This document shows positions 41,299 to 50,223 of a DNA stretch of 64,000 bases, one piece after another. The translations under genes were made by a program, and so were the position numbers. The first letter of the stretch is position 1, and each line of letters starts with the position of its first letter. This DNA is from an uncultured bacterium. Its GTDB lineage: Bacteria; Cyanobacteriota; Vampirovibrionia; Gastranaerophilales; Gastranaerophilaceae. The notes under the pieces are model-generated. The model saw only the letters and a program-made list of their open reading frames with translations. It did not search any database and was not told the origin of the DNA. The DNA lies in contig CADAJP010000002.1 in the NCBI GenBank assembly GCA_902788345.1, positions 186,001-250,000 of the forward strand. Direction: 5' to 3'.

Positions 41299-41937
41299 AT
41301 GGATCAGGTACAGGCACTAAATCCTATAATACAAATATTAATCGTTATGACGGTATTTTCGCTATTACCGTTCATGTTCTGTGCTATGACAAGTTTTATG
41401 CGTTTTGTAATAGTATTCTCAATGCTTAAAACTGCAATGGGTACTCAACAAGTACCGCCTGCTATTGTAATTATCGGACTTTCTATGATATTAACTTTTT
41501 ATACTATGGGTTCGACTTTTGGTAAGATGTACGAAATGGGTTCTGTTCCGTACCAGCAAAAACACGACATGGTTGCGGCTTTAAATGAAGGCTCAAAACC
41601 GCTTAAAGAATTTATGCTGAAACAAACAAGAGATGGTGATTTAGAATTTTTTGTCAATATGACCCACAAAACAAGACCAAAATCACCTGATGAAATTTCA
41701 ATATGGGAAGTTGCACCTGCTTATATCGTAAGTGAACTTAAAACAGCTTTTGAAATAAGTTTTGTAATATTTGTACCGTTTATCATACTGGACCTTGTTG
41801 TTGCGAACATACTACTTGCACTTGGTATGTTTATGCTGTCGCCTACAATTATCTCCATGCCGTTTAAACTGCTGATATTTATTGCCGTTGACGGATGGGC
41901 TCTTATTGTTCAGGGTTTGGTATCGAGTTTCAACTGA
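41299..41937 (+). CDS. fliP: flagellar export protein FliP
   Basis: 212 residues. Conserved blocks: L-L-P-F-M-F-C-A-M-T-S-F-M-R-F-V-I-V-F, T-A-M-G-T-Q-Q-V-P-P, and the C-terminal A-Y-I-V-S-E-L-K-T-A-F-E-I with L-D-L-V-V-A-N-I-L-L-A-L-G-M. These form the export gate in the inner membrane. The family is about 245 residues; here the N-terminal signal region is absent, as in type III homologues SctR/YscR. So the cluster could be flagellar or a type III-like apparatus. It starts 7 bases after fliO. Confidence 0.92.
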   Translation: MDQVQALNPIIQILIVMTVFSLLPFMFCAMTSFMRFVIVFSMLKTAMGTQQVPPAIVIIGLSMILTFYTMGSTFGKMYEMGSVPYQQKHDMVAALNEGSKPLKEFMLKQTRDGDLEFFVNMTHKTRPKSPDEISIWEVAPAYIVSELKTAFEISFVIFVPFIILDLVVANILLALGMFMLSPTIISMPFKLLIFIAVDGWALIVQGLVSSFN

Positions 41938-41953
41938 TAAAGGAAGAAAAAAT

Positions 41954-42448
41954 ATGTTAGAACTGTTACTTGAATATATGGCAAAAGGATTTTTGATAAT
42001 GTTATCAATATCAATGCCCTGCGTACTTGTTGCGGCAGGTATAGGTCTTGTTGTCGGTATATTACAGGCTGTTACACAGGTTCAGGAACAGACAATTGCC
42101 GCTGCACCAAAGATTTTGGGTGTATTTTTGGTTATAATTATAGGGGGAATGGGTTTTATCAGATTGCTGTCAAATCTGTTTCAGGAAGGTGTTGTACTTG
42201 CATTCAATACTGTTCCGCACAACGAATCCTTCGTACTGAGTTCCGATTATCACAAATATACAACTCCGTTTAATTCTGAAATGAAAGATCGTTTTAAGGA
42301 TGTAAATTCTATTGATTATATTATGAAGCATCCGGGCAAAGTGCCTTATATAGATGATTACAAACGCCAAAGATACATTCCGGCACAAAAAACTCCTATG
42401 CCGAAAACAGATTTTGTAGAAACAAAAAGAATTATGACGGGGCAATAA
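41954..42448 (+). CDS. fliQ: flagellar export protein FliQ with a C-terminal extension
   Basis: 164 residues from the ATG at 41954, with GGAAGAAAAAAT upstream; the open frame extends earlier but would overlap fliP. The first 90 residues form FliQ: two membrane helices (about 12-34 and 48-75) joined by A-V-T-Q-V-Q-E-Q-T. The family normally ends near residue 90. The extra 75 residues are hydrophilic, with Y-H-K-Y-T-T-P-F and D-Y-K-R-Q-R-Y-I-P, not homologous to anything I know. FliQ forms the helical gate with FliP and FliR. Confidence 0.85.
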   Translation: MLELLLEYMAKGFLIMLSISMPCVLVAAGIGLVVGILQAVTQVQEQTIAAAPKILGVFLVIIIGGMGFIRLLSNLFQEGVVLAFNTVPHNESFVLSSDYHKYTTPFNSEMKDRFKDVNSIDYIMKHPGKVPYIDDYKRQRYIPAQKTPMPKTDFVETKRIMTGQ

Positions 42449-42453
42449 TATAA

Positions 42454-43236
42454 ATGGATCAGGTATTAAATGAAATAATGAAACTGTTTCCACAGCTCAA
42501 CGCATATTTTATGACAGGTTTTTTAATTTTTGTCAGATTGCTTGGGTTCTTTAGATTTGCACCTGTATTTTGCAGAAAAGAAATTCCTGCACTTGTAAAA
42601 ATTCCTATGGCAATTCTTGTAACGGTTATAATTGTGCCGATTATGAAACCAAGCGAGGTTTTACATAATGTTGATTCATTTATATTATCAATTTTATTAA
42701 ATATTGTTGTAGGGGCAATTATAGGCTATATGGCAAGGTTAATTGTTATAGCAATAGATTGCGGTGCTGAAATGATAAATATGCAGATGGGACTTACATC
42801 AGCAACAACACTCGACCCGTCAAGTTCAGGTCAGGTATCAATACTTTCAAATATTATTGCATTAATGGGATTGTTGATATTTATAAATCTTGGCGGAGTA
42901 TATTGGCTGTTTAAAGCATTACTTAAAAGTTTTGAGGTATTTCCTTTGTACGCAATTAATATTCCGCTCGTAAAGCTGGCAAATATGGATTTACTTATAA
43001 AACTGTCCTCAAATACTTTGTATATGGGACTGCAAATAGCTTCTCCGATACTACTTGCAACACTTGCACAGGATATTATTCTCGGGGTAATTTCAAGAAC
43101 AGCACCTCAGGTAAATGTATTCCAATTAAGCTTCCTTTTTAAACCTGTTTTAGGTGCAGCTATTATGGTATGGATATTACCTATGCTGATGAATGTAATT
43201 GAACAATATTTTTTGAGTTATGCCAACTTTATTTAG
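42454..43236 (+). CDS. fliR: flagellar export protein FliR
   Basis: 260 residues. Hydrophobic throughout with about six membrane segments. Key blocks are R-L-L-G-F-F-R-F-A-P-V-F at about 28, P-A-L-V-K-I-P-M-A-I-L-V-T-V, G-A-I-I-G-Y-M-A-R-L, M-G-L-T-S-A-T-T-L-D-P-S and Q-V-N-V-F-Q-L-S-F at about 225. It caps the FliP5-FliQ4-FliR1 gate. Its 3' end overlaps rsmD by 8 bases on the other strand. flhA and flhB are not in the window. Confidence 0.92.
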   Translation: MDQVLNEIMKLFPQLNAYFMTGFLIFVRLLGFFRFAPVFCRKEIPALVKIPMAILVTVIIVPIMKPSEVLHNVDSFILSILLNIVVGAIIGYMARLIVIAIDCGAEMINMQMGLTSATTLDPSSSGQVSILSNIIALMGLLIFINLGGVYWLFKALLKSFEVFPLYAINIPLVKLANMDLLIKLSSNTLYMGLQIASPILLATLAQDIILGVISRTAPQVNVFQLSFLFKPVLGAAIMVWILPMLMNVIEQYFLSYANFI

Positions 43237-43759
43237 AAATTCTTAAAAAAGTAATAAATTTATCACCGTATTTTTTTTGTTTAAGAATTTCAAAATCCTG
43301 ACTAATTGCAACATCCGTAACATGTTCAAGTATAATAATACCCTCACAGAGAGATTTTACAACATCAAGACTTTTTTCATAAATTCCCGAAAAATACGGC
43401 GGATCAATATAAATAACATCAAATTTTTGGCTTAAATTTTTACAAACATTCAGACTGTCACCAAAAACCAATTTTATATCATTATCTTTATTGTATTTTT
43501 CAAAATTCGATTTTATTACATAATAAACTTTTTTATTTTTTTCAACGGCAACCAAAGAGCCAAAGCCTCTTGAAAGAGCCTCAAGCCCCATAATACCCGA
43601 ACCGGCATACATATCAAGAAAACTTTTACCTTCAAAATCTATTATTGCACCCAAAGTATTAAAAACACTCATACGAACTTTTGAAAGTGTCGGACGAGTT
43701 ATGTTTTCGTCCGGTGCGGTAATCTTTTGTCTGTTATATTTTCCGCCGGTAATATTCAT
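43229..43759 (-). CDS. rsmD: 16S rRNA m2G966 methyltransferase RsmD
   Basis: 176 residues. N terminus G-G-K-Y-N-R-Q-K-I and R-P-T-L-S-K-V-R-M-S-V-F-N are family-specific. SAM motif I is D-M-Y-A-G-S-G-I-M-G-L-E, motif IV is I-D-P-P-Y. It modifies G966 of 16S rRNA on the small subunit. It is convergent with fliR and close upstream of nadB on the same strand. Confidence 0.93.
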   Translation of the reverse strand: MNITGGKYNRQKITAPDENITRPTLSKVRMSVFNTLGAIIDFEGKSFLDMYAGSGIMGLEALSRGFGSLVAVEKNKKVYYVIKSNFEKYNKDNDIKLVFGDSLNVCKNLSQKFDVIYIDPPYFSGIYEKSLDVVKSLCEGIIILEHVTDVAISQDFEILKQKKYGDKFITFLRISK

Positions 43760-43783
43760 GAAAATATTTTATCATAAAGAATT

Positions 43784-45358
43784 TTAATCAATAATACTGT
43801 GAATCCCTTTTTTGTCAGTCTGCAGATAGTCTGTTCTGTAGTGCGCACCACGGGATTCTTTTCTTTGAAGGGCTGATTTTATTATAAGTTTTGAAGTTAT
43901 TAACATATTTCTCAAATCATATTCATCAATACTCGAACAAAAATCTCTTTTCCCAAATTCTTTTTCAATATTTTCAACATCTTTTAATGCATTTTGCAAT
44001 GTTTTTTCACTGCGGAATATTCCAACATTTTCCCACATGGTTTCTTTAAGTTTTTGTTTTAGATTCTCTACAAAATCATTCTGAAAAGGTGTAACATCTG
44101 AAGAATTATCAGAATATTGCATCATTGAAGATAATCTTTGCTGACATTCAGAATGAGATACATTTATAAACTCTGCACATTCATACGCACAAACAACACA
44201 TTCAAGTAAAGAATTACTTGCCAGCCTGTTAGCTCCATGCAAACCCGTTGAAGACACTTCCCCGATTGCATATAAATTTTTAACGGAAGTTTCACCTTTA
44301 ATATTTGTTTCTATTCCGCCCATAAAGTAATGTGATGCCGGAGCAACAGGAATATAATCTTTGGTTATATCTATTCCATACTCTTTGCATTTTTTACTTA
44401 TTGTCGGAAATCTTTTTAAAAGTTTTTCGCTCTCAATTACGGTTGCATTAAGAAAGACATTCGGAACATGATTCTTTTGCATCTGTGTAAAATTGGCTCT
44501 TGCAACAATATCACGCGGTGCAAGTTCTTTTCTTGAATCATATTTTTCCATATATTCAACACCGTTTTCATCACAAAGTTTTGCACCCTCACCTCTTACG
44601 GCTTCACTTATTAAAAACCTGTTATGATTTTTAGGATCATCAATTGCAAGAGCAGTCGGATGAAACTGAACAAACTCCATATCTCTTAATTTTGCACCGC
44701 ACCTGTGCGCAAGAGCAAAACCGTCACCTGTTGCACCGGCAGGATTTGTAGTATATTTATATATTTGCCCTAATCCGCCTGTCGCCAAAACTGTTAAATC
44801 TGAATAAACGATAGAATGTTCACCATTTTTAAAAATTATTACCCCGAAACATTGATTATTTTCTACAATCAAATCAACCACCGCAGTATTTTCAAAAATC
44901 TCTATATTTGGATTATTTAAAACAGCTTTTTTTAATGCAATTTCAATTTCTCTGCCTGTAGCGTCACCACCCGAATGAAGAATACGATTTACACTGTGTG
45001 CAGCTTCTTTGGTCAGGGTGAATTTTCCGTTTTCATCACGGTCAAATTCAACACCGAAAGTCAATAAATCTTTTACAACTTTATCAGAATTTTCACTGAT
45101 AAATTTTACAGTGTCTATTTCACTCAAACCTGCTCCTGCTTTGAGAGTGTCATCAACATGAAGCTGGACCGAATCATTTTTATTATCCTTTAAAACTGCA
45201 ACCATTCCACCCTGAGCATAATAAGAATTACTTTCACCTATTTCCGATTTTGTTATAAGCAAAATTTTTCTATTTATTTTCTGCTCAATTTTCAGGGCGG
45301 AATATAATCCTGATATTCCGCTGCCGACTATAATTACAGGGTAATACAAATTTTCCAT
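43784..45358 (-). CDS. nadB: L-aspartate oxidase NadB
   Basis: 524 residues. FAD-binding G-S-G-I-S-G-L-Y at 12-19, Q-G-G-M-V-A-V, H-S-G-G-D-A-T-G-R-E-I, and R-D-M-E-F-V-Q-F-H-P-T-A, G-E-G-A-K-L and the H-Y-F-M-G-G motif that marks NadB over fumarate reductase. The enzyme makes iminoaspartate for quinolinate synthesis. Its neighbour nadE is about 10 kb further along, so the NAD pathway is only partly clustered here; nadA and nadC are not in the window. Confidence 0.94.
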   Translation of the reverse strand: MENLYYPVIIVGSGISGLYSALKIEQKINRKILLITKSEIGESNSYYAQGGMVAVLKDNKNDSVQLHVDDTLKAGAGLSEIDTVKFISENSDKVVKDLLTFGVEFDRDENGKFTLTKEAAHSVNRILHSGGDATGREIEIALKKAVLNNPNIEIFENTAVVDLIVENNQCFGVIIFKNGEHSIVYSDLTVLATGGLGQIYKYTTNPAGATGDGFALAHRCGAKLRDMEFVQFHPTALAIDDPKNHNRFLISEAVRGEGAKLCDENGVEYMEKYDSRKELAPRDIVARANFTQMQKNHVPNVFLNATVIESEKLLKRFPTISKKCKEYGIDITKDYIPVAPASHYFMGGIETNIKGETSVKNLYAIGEVSSTGLHGANRLASNSLLECVVCAYECAEFINVSHSECQQRLSSMMQYSDNSSDVTPFQNDFVENLKQKLKETMWENVGIFRSEKTLQNALKDVENIEKEFGKRDFCSSIDEYDLRNMLITSKLIIKSALQRKESRGAHYRTDYLQTDKKGIHSIID

Positions 45359-45392
45359 AAAACCTTCTTCTTTTTATAAATTCTAATAAAAA

Positions 45393-45426
45393 AAACCTGC
45401 TCTTGCAAGTTCACAAAAGCAGGTTT
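45393..45426 (-). terminator. rho-independent terminator for the flotillin transcript
   Basis: AAACCTGCT and AGCAGGTTT pair around a 16-base loop. On the minus strand the stem is followed by a run of T's, and it lies 20 bases after the flotillin stop codon, between flotillin and nadB. Confidence 0.75.
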
Positions 45427-45445
45427 TATATTCAAGATGAATAGC

Positions 45446-46885
45446 TTACTTTTTATCCTTTGAATCTTCCTTCTTTTCGGAAGCACAAGCAACTTTTACT
45501 TCATCAATTCCGTTATCCACTTTACCCAAAACCTGAGGCAATTCAATTCCTGCCTGATTAGCCAAATCATGCATTGCAGGTAATGATTTAATCAAATCTC
45601 TCATAAAATTAGCTGTTGTTGAGCCGTTAGCAGATCCTGCTCCGCCATCCCAAACAGTAATTTTATCAAATTTAATATTCTTAATAGCTTCAACCTGTTT
45701 AGCAACTAAATCCTGAATTTTTTCAATCATCAGGAAGCTTGTAGCAATTTCAGGTCTGTTGTTAGAAATTCTTACTAATTCTGCATAACCTTGTGCTTTT
45801 GCTTCTAATACAGCTTTCACACCTTCTGCTTCTGCAAAATATTTTGCTTTAATAGCATCTGCCTGACCGTTTGCAACGCGTCTTAATTTTTCTGCTTCTG
45901 CATCAGCCTGAACCTGAATTTTAAGTTTTTCAACTTCCTGTCTTGCAAGTTCTTCTTTCTTTAATTTTGCTTCTTCCTGTTCTTTTTGAGCAAGCAATAC
46001 ATCACGTTGAGCATTTGCTTTAGCAACTTCACCTTCTCTGAAGGCATCTGCCTGTTTTACGGATAATGTTGCGTTATATTCAGCAATATTTGCTTTTGCA
46101 ATATTTTCACCTTCTACAGCTTGAGCTTCTAAGTCTGCAGTTTTAATACGTTGTTCTTTTTCAGCATTTGTTCTACCAATTTGGGTTTGTGCAGATTGTT
46201 GAGCAACCTGAACTTCTTTTTCTTTATTTGCTTCGGCTTCACCGACCGCACCAAGTTTTTCCTGCTGTGCAACTTCTACTTTTGCTTTGTTAATAGCTTC
46301 TGCTGCTGCTTTTCTACCGATTGCATCAATATAACCTGATTCATCCGTAATATCCTTGATATTTACGTTAATAATTTCAAGACCGATTTTTTTCAATTCT
46401 GTATTAACGTTTGCATTAATTTGTTCCAAGAATTTTTCTCTGTCCTGGTTAATTTCTTCAATTGATAAAGTTGCAATTGCAAGACGCAACTGACCTAAAA
46501 TAATATCGCTTGCCTGAGTAATAACATCTGCTCTTGAAAGTCCCAAAAGACGTTCTGCAGCATTAATCATAATAGTCGGATCTGTTGAAATACCAAAAGT
46601 AAATGTTGACGGAACAGCAACACGGATATTACCTTTTGACAACGCACCTTTAAGGTCAATATCTGTTGTCATAGGTTCTAGTGATAACACACCATAATCC
46701 TGAATCAAAGGGATTATGAATGTACCGCCGCCATGAACACATTTTGCAGTTCTTTCTCCGCCGGTTTTACCGTAAACTACAATGATTTTGTTTGACGGAC
46801 ATCTTTTATACTGATTAGCAACAAACGCAAACACTGCAATCAATATAAGAGCGCCGGTAACAAATAAACCAAAAATTCCTTCCAT
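45446..46885 (-). CDS. flotillin-like SPFH-domain membrane protein
   Basis: 479 residues. An N-terminal membrane segment occupies about 3-24, the SPFH/PHB domain about 30-200 (P-L-I-Q-D-Y-G, A-V-P-S-T-F-T-F-G-I, R-L-A-I-A-T-L-S-I-E-E-I). Residues 210-380 form a long coiled coil with E-A-E-A-N-K-E-K-E-V type repeats, and the tail includes W-D-G-G-A-G-S. Flotillins scaffold membrane microdomains. Encoded with NfeD just upstream (20-base gap), as usual for this pair, which suggests one transcript ending at 45393. Confidence 0.9.
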   Translation of the reverse strand: MEGIFGLFVTGALILIAVFAFVANQYKRCPSNKIIVVYGKTGGERTAKCVHGGGTFIIPLIQDYGVLSLEPMTTDIDLKGALSKGNIRVAVPSTFTFGISTDPTIMINAAERLLGLSRADVITQASDIILGQLRLAIATLSIEEINQDREKFLEQINANVNTELKKIGLEIINVNIKDITDESGYIDAIGRKAAAEAINKAKVEVAQQEKLGAVGEAEANKEKEVQVAQQSAQTQIGRTNAEKEQRIKTADLEAQAVEGENIAKANIAEYNATLSVKQADAFREGEVAKANAQRDVLLAQKEQEEAKLKKEELARQEVEKLKIQVQADAEAEKLRRVANGQADAIKAKYFAEAEGVKAVLEAKAQGYAELVRISNNRPEIATSFLMIEKIQDLVAKQVEAIKNIKFDKITVWDGGAGSANGSTTANFMRDLIKSLPAMHDLANQAGIELPQVLGKVDNGIDEVKVACASEKKEDSKDKK

Positions 46886-46904
46886 TTGTTTTTCTCCTTT
46901 TTCC

Positions 46905-47465
46905 TTATATTTCTTTCTTTATATATAACAATTCATTTTCTACTTTTAAAACTCTAACCGGATCAAAAGCTTTTATTTCTTCATCTTCATTATTTACTGC
47001 CTCTGCAACCATTAGCTGACCATTAATTTCAATTTCTACCTGTCCGTATCCTTTAGGAGAAAAATTTGAATATGCTTTACCAATTTTGCCGACAGCAGTT
47101 GCTTTGTCTTTTTTTACATTTTTTTCAAGTTTTCTGACTGAAAACATTAAAAATGCAGTTAAAAACATAAATACTATACCAACACCAATCGCACATAATA
47201 ATGTGATAATCTGAGAAAACTTAAATTCCTGCAGGCAGGCATAACCCATCCAGCCAAAGCCCATTAAGAATGCAAGTATGGATTGTAATGAAATAAAACT
47301 GAATGTCGGATCAGAATCTATTTCAGTATTAAAATCACCGTGAACTTCAGAACCGTCACCGCCGAATACTGAAAATATTATTAACTTAATTGCAAAAAAT
47401 ATCGTTGCAAACCAAGCCAAATAATAATAGTATTGCCACGCATTTTTTAAAATTTCATTTTCCAT
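46905..47465 (-). CDS. NfeD-like membrane protein, partner of flotillin
   Basis: 186 residues. Membrane segments at about 13-35, 60-80 and 85-112 (L-A-F-L-M-G-F-G-W-M-G-Y and a G-V-G-I-V-F-M-F-L-T-A-F-L stretch), then a C-terminal OB-fold domain with G-K-I-G-K-A-Y-S-N, G-Y-G-Q-V-E-I-E-I-N-G and V-R-V-L-K-V-E-N. These are the NfeD1b arrangement. It lies between the Rel gene and flotillin with short gaps. The role is membrane organisation with flotillin, by family and context. Confidence 0.78.
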   Translation of the reverse strand: MENEILKNAWQYYYYLAWFATIFFAIKLIIFSVFGGDGSEVHGDFNTEIDSDPTFSFISLQSILAFLMGFGWMGYACLQEFKFSQIITLLCAIGVGIVFMFLTAFLMFSVRKLEKNVKKDKATAVGKIGKAYSNFSPKGYGQVEIEINGQLMVAEAVNNEDEEIKAFDPVRVLKVENELLYIKKEI

Positions 47466-47476
47466 ATAAATCTCCT

Positions 47477-49678
47477 TTATTTTTTATTTTTTCCGTTATT
47501 TCTTTTTTGAGGTTTATTTGCTGAAGTATTTTTTATCATACTTGCAGAAGTCTGAATACGTTTTACGCTATATACATCCGGCAAAGACTGAATACAGCTG
47601 ATAACTTTTTTCAAAGTATCAATGTTATCAAGCTCTATACCGATTTCGATTATACCTACATGATTTTTTGTTTTAATATTTGCACTGACAATATTTGTAT
47701 TATTATCAGAAACAGCTGCTATAACATCTTTTAAAAGTCCCATTTTTTCAGCAGTTTCAACTCTTATAGTTGTTGTATAAGTTTTGTTTGTATTAATCCC
47801 TGCCCATTTAATATCCATCATGCGTTCATGAGGAATAGTTTCAAGAGTATTACAATCTACTCTGTGAACTGTTACCCCTTTATTTCTTGTGACAACACCC
47901 ACAATTGGTTCTCCCGGAATAGGCGAACAACATCTTGCAAATGAATATAACATTCCCTCAAGACCGATAATATCTTTATTAGAACCTTTTTTGGTTCTTT
48001 TATGAAAATTATCTTCAATATGCTTTTCTTCAGGTTTTTTTAGCTTGTTGGTAATTTTGCTGACAGTTGTTTCGCCATAGCCTAATGCCGCAAATAAATC
48101 ATCTGCAGACATATAATTCATTGTTTTTGCAATTTTATCAAATTCACCGGATTTTACACATTCATCAAACACTGCTTTTGTAAGTTCATGTTCAAGGTTT
48201 GATTTACCAAGATTTATATGCTCATCACGATTATTTTTCTTAAACCATTGCTTAATCTTTGAAGATGCCTGTTTTGTAACAACAAAAGTCAGCCAATCAA
48301 GACGCGGCGCAGGGGTTTTTGATGTTAAAACTTCGACAATATCACCGTTATTAATTTTTGTATTAAGAGGTACTATTCGACCGTTAACTAATGCACCAAC
48401 GGTTTTATGTCCTACATCAGTGTGTATTCTGTATGCAAAATCAACACAAGTTGCATCTTTTGGGAAATCATAAATATCCCCGTTAGGAGTGAAAGCAAAC
48501 ACCTGATCAGAAAATAAATCCAGTTTTACGCTTTTTACATAATCCTGAGCATCTTTCACTTCTTTGTCATATTCAACAAGTTTGTGAAGCCATGAAAATT
48601 GTTTATCCTGCGTTCCGTCAGCCTTTTGAGAACCTTTTTCTTTATATCGCCAATGAGCCGCAACACCATACTCGGCAATTTGGTGCATATCCCAGGTTCT
48701 TATCTGAACTTCAAGAGGTTTTAACCTCGGACCGATTACCGAAGTATGCAAAGATTGATACATATTGCCTTTTGGCATTGCAATATAATCTTTAAACCTT
48801 CCGGGAATTGGCTTGAATTGGGAATGAATAATACCCAAAACTTCATAACATTCTTTTATAGAATCAACAATTACACGAACAGCCGTAACATCATATAAAT
48901 CATTGAATGTTATATTCTGGCGTTTCATTTTGGCATAAATACTGTAATAATGCTTTGCTCTGCCTGTTATTTGAGCTTTTATTCCGCTTTTTTCTACATC
49001 ATGAGAAATTTTTTCAATAAGCTCATTAACGGTTGATTCTCTGTCTGCTTTTGTTTGAGCCACAAGCTGTGCTATTTCATAATATTTTTCAGGTTCTAAA
49101 TATTTTAGAGATAAATCTTCTAATTCTGCTTTTATTTTATAAATACCTAAACGATTGGCAAGAGGTGCAAAAATATCCAGAGTTTCACGGGCAATTTTTT
49201 TCTGCTTTTCTGCGGTCATGAAATTCAGAGTACGCATGTTATGTAATCTGTCTGCAAGTTTTAAAAATATAACCCTTATGTCATTTGCCATTGCGATGAA
49301 TAGACGTCTAAAATTCTCTGCCTGTCGTTCTTCTTTTGACTTAAATTTTAATTTCCCTAATTTTGTTACCCCCTGAACCAAATTTAATACATCATCCCCA
49401 AACAATTCTTTTATAGTTTCAGGAGTTGTGTCAGTGTCCTCCAAAACATCATGCAAAAATGCCGCCATTAAGGTATGAACATCAACTTTGAGTGATACAA
49501 GAATCTTTGCAACCTCGACAGGATGTATAATATAAGGCTCACCCGAAACCCTGAATTGACCTTCATGAGTCTTTTTTGCAAACTTATATGCTTTTTCTAC
49601 AAGTGCAATCTCTTCTTCACTATGCTTTTGTTCTTTTAAAATTTCTTTTAATTCTTTATACAAATCGACATCTGACAT
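47477..49678 (-). CDS. bifunctional (p)ppGpp synthetase/hydrolase Rel/SpoT
   Basis: About 733 residues from ATG 49678; a TTG at 49729 is possible but neither has a clear ribosome site. The hydrolase HD domain has H-D-V-L-E-D-T intact. The synthetase holds G-R-A-K-H-Y-Y-S-I-Y, Y-D-V-T-A-V-R, R-F-K-D-Y-I-A, Y-Q-S-L-H-T and V-Q-I-R-T. TGS (about 385-445) and ACT (about 645-720) domains follow. It makes and breaks the stringent-response alarmone. It is encoded upstream of nfeD and flotillin. RelA versus SpoT naming is not resolved; the hydrolase motif suggests the bifunctional class. Confidence 0.93.
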   Translation of the reverse strand: MSDVDLYKELKEILKEQKHSEEEIALVEKAYKFAKKTHEGQFRVSGEPYIIHPVEVAKILVSLKVDVHTLMAAFLHDVLEDTDTTPETIKELFGDDVLNLVQGVTKLGKLKFKSKEERQAENFRRLFIAMANDIRVIFLKLADRLHNMRTLNFMTAEKQKKIARETLDIFAPLANRLGIYKIKAELEDLSLKYLEPEKYYEIAQLVAQTKADRESTVNELIEKISHDVEKSGIKAQITGRAKHYYSIYAKMKRQNITFNDLYDVTAVRVIVDSIKECYEVLGIIHSQFKPIPGRFKDYIAMPKGNMYQSLHTSVIGPRLKPLEVQIRTWDMHQIAEYGVAAHWRYKEKGSQKADGTQDKQFSWLHKLVEYDKEVKDAQDYVKSVKLDLFSDQVFAFTPNGDIYDFPKDATCVDFAYRIHTDVGHKTVGALVNGRIVPLNTKINNGDIVEVLTSKTPAPRLDWLTFVVTKQASSKIKQWFKKNNRDEHINLGKSNLEHELTKAVFDECVKSGEFDKIAKTMNYMSADDLFAALGYGETTVSKITNKLKKPEEKHIEDNFHKRTKKGSNKDIIGLEGMLYSFARCCSPIPGEPIVGVVTRNKGVTVHRVDCNTLETIPHERMMDIKWAGINTNKTYTTTIRVETAEKMGLLKDVIAAVSDNNTNIVSANIKTKNHVGIIEIGIELDNIDTLKKVISCIQSLPDVYSVKRIQTSASMIKNTSANKPQKRNNGKNKK

Positions 49679-49752
49679 AACAGAATAATCATATAAATTA
49701 CACCCTCTATTTTCAATAAAATCAGACAAATTTCGTATAGATGTAGGATATT

Positions 49753-50223
49753 TTATTTATGATAAGTTTCTTTTTTAATAATTTTAAAAGCACGATAAAT
49801 TTGCTCAATTAAAATAAGCCTTGCAAATTCGTGCAAAAAAGTCATTTTTGACATACTCATTTTTAAATTTGCCCTATCTGAAACATTTTTACCTATTCCG
49901 CAGGACGAACCGATTACAAATACTATTTCCTGAGTACCGCTGTTGGTGAGTTCTTCTATTTTTTGAGCAAATTCCTCACTTGAAAATTCTTTACCCTTAA
50001 TTTCCATTGTTACAAGATAATCTGTCGGCTTTATACATGATAAAATTTTTTCACCCTCTGCGAGTAAAACTTTATCTGTAAGATTTTCATCTTTTATTTC
50101 AAGCGGATTTATTTCTGTAATTTCAACGGAACAATAAGGAGTCAGGCGCTTGAGAAATTCATCCACGCCTGACTTTATATACTTTTCTTTAATTTTTCCT
50201 AATGCAATAATTTTAATCTTCAT
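49753..50223 (-). CDS. rlmH: 23S rRNA pseudouridine-1915 N3-methyltransferase RlmH
   Basis: 156 residues, matching RlmH. The SPOUT knot has V-F-V-I-G-S-S-C-G-I-G near 103 and the C-terminal segment M-S-K-M-T-F-L-H-E-F-A-R-L-I-L-I-E-Q-I-Y-R-A in the expected place. N terminus M-K-I-K-I-I-A-L-G-K-I-K-E-K-Y-I fits. Its first 4 bases overlap the carboxy-terminal protease gene, so the two are coupled. Confidence 0.95.
   Translation of the reverse strand: MKIKIIALGKIKEKYIKSGVDEFLKRLTPYCSVEITEINPLEIKDENLTDKVLLAEGEKILSCIKPTDYLVTMEIKGKEFSSEEFAQKIEELTNSGTQEIVFVIGSSCGIGKNVSDRANLKMSMSKMTFLHEFARLILIEQIYRAFKIIKKETYHK

Noticed and set aside
39439..43236. Dedicated injectisome (type III secretion) locus
   Set aside because: Only gate proteins and a SpoA protein are present; no secretin, needle, ATPase or effector genes are in the window, so a specific claim is not supported.
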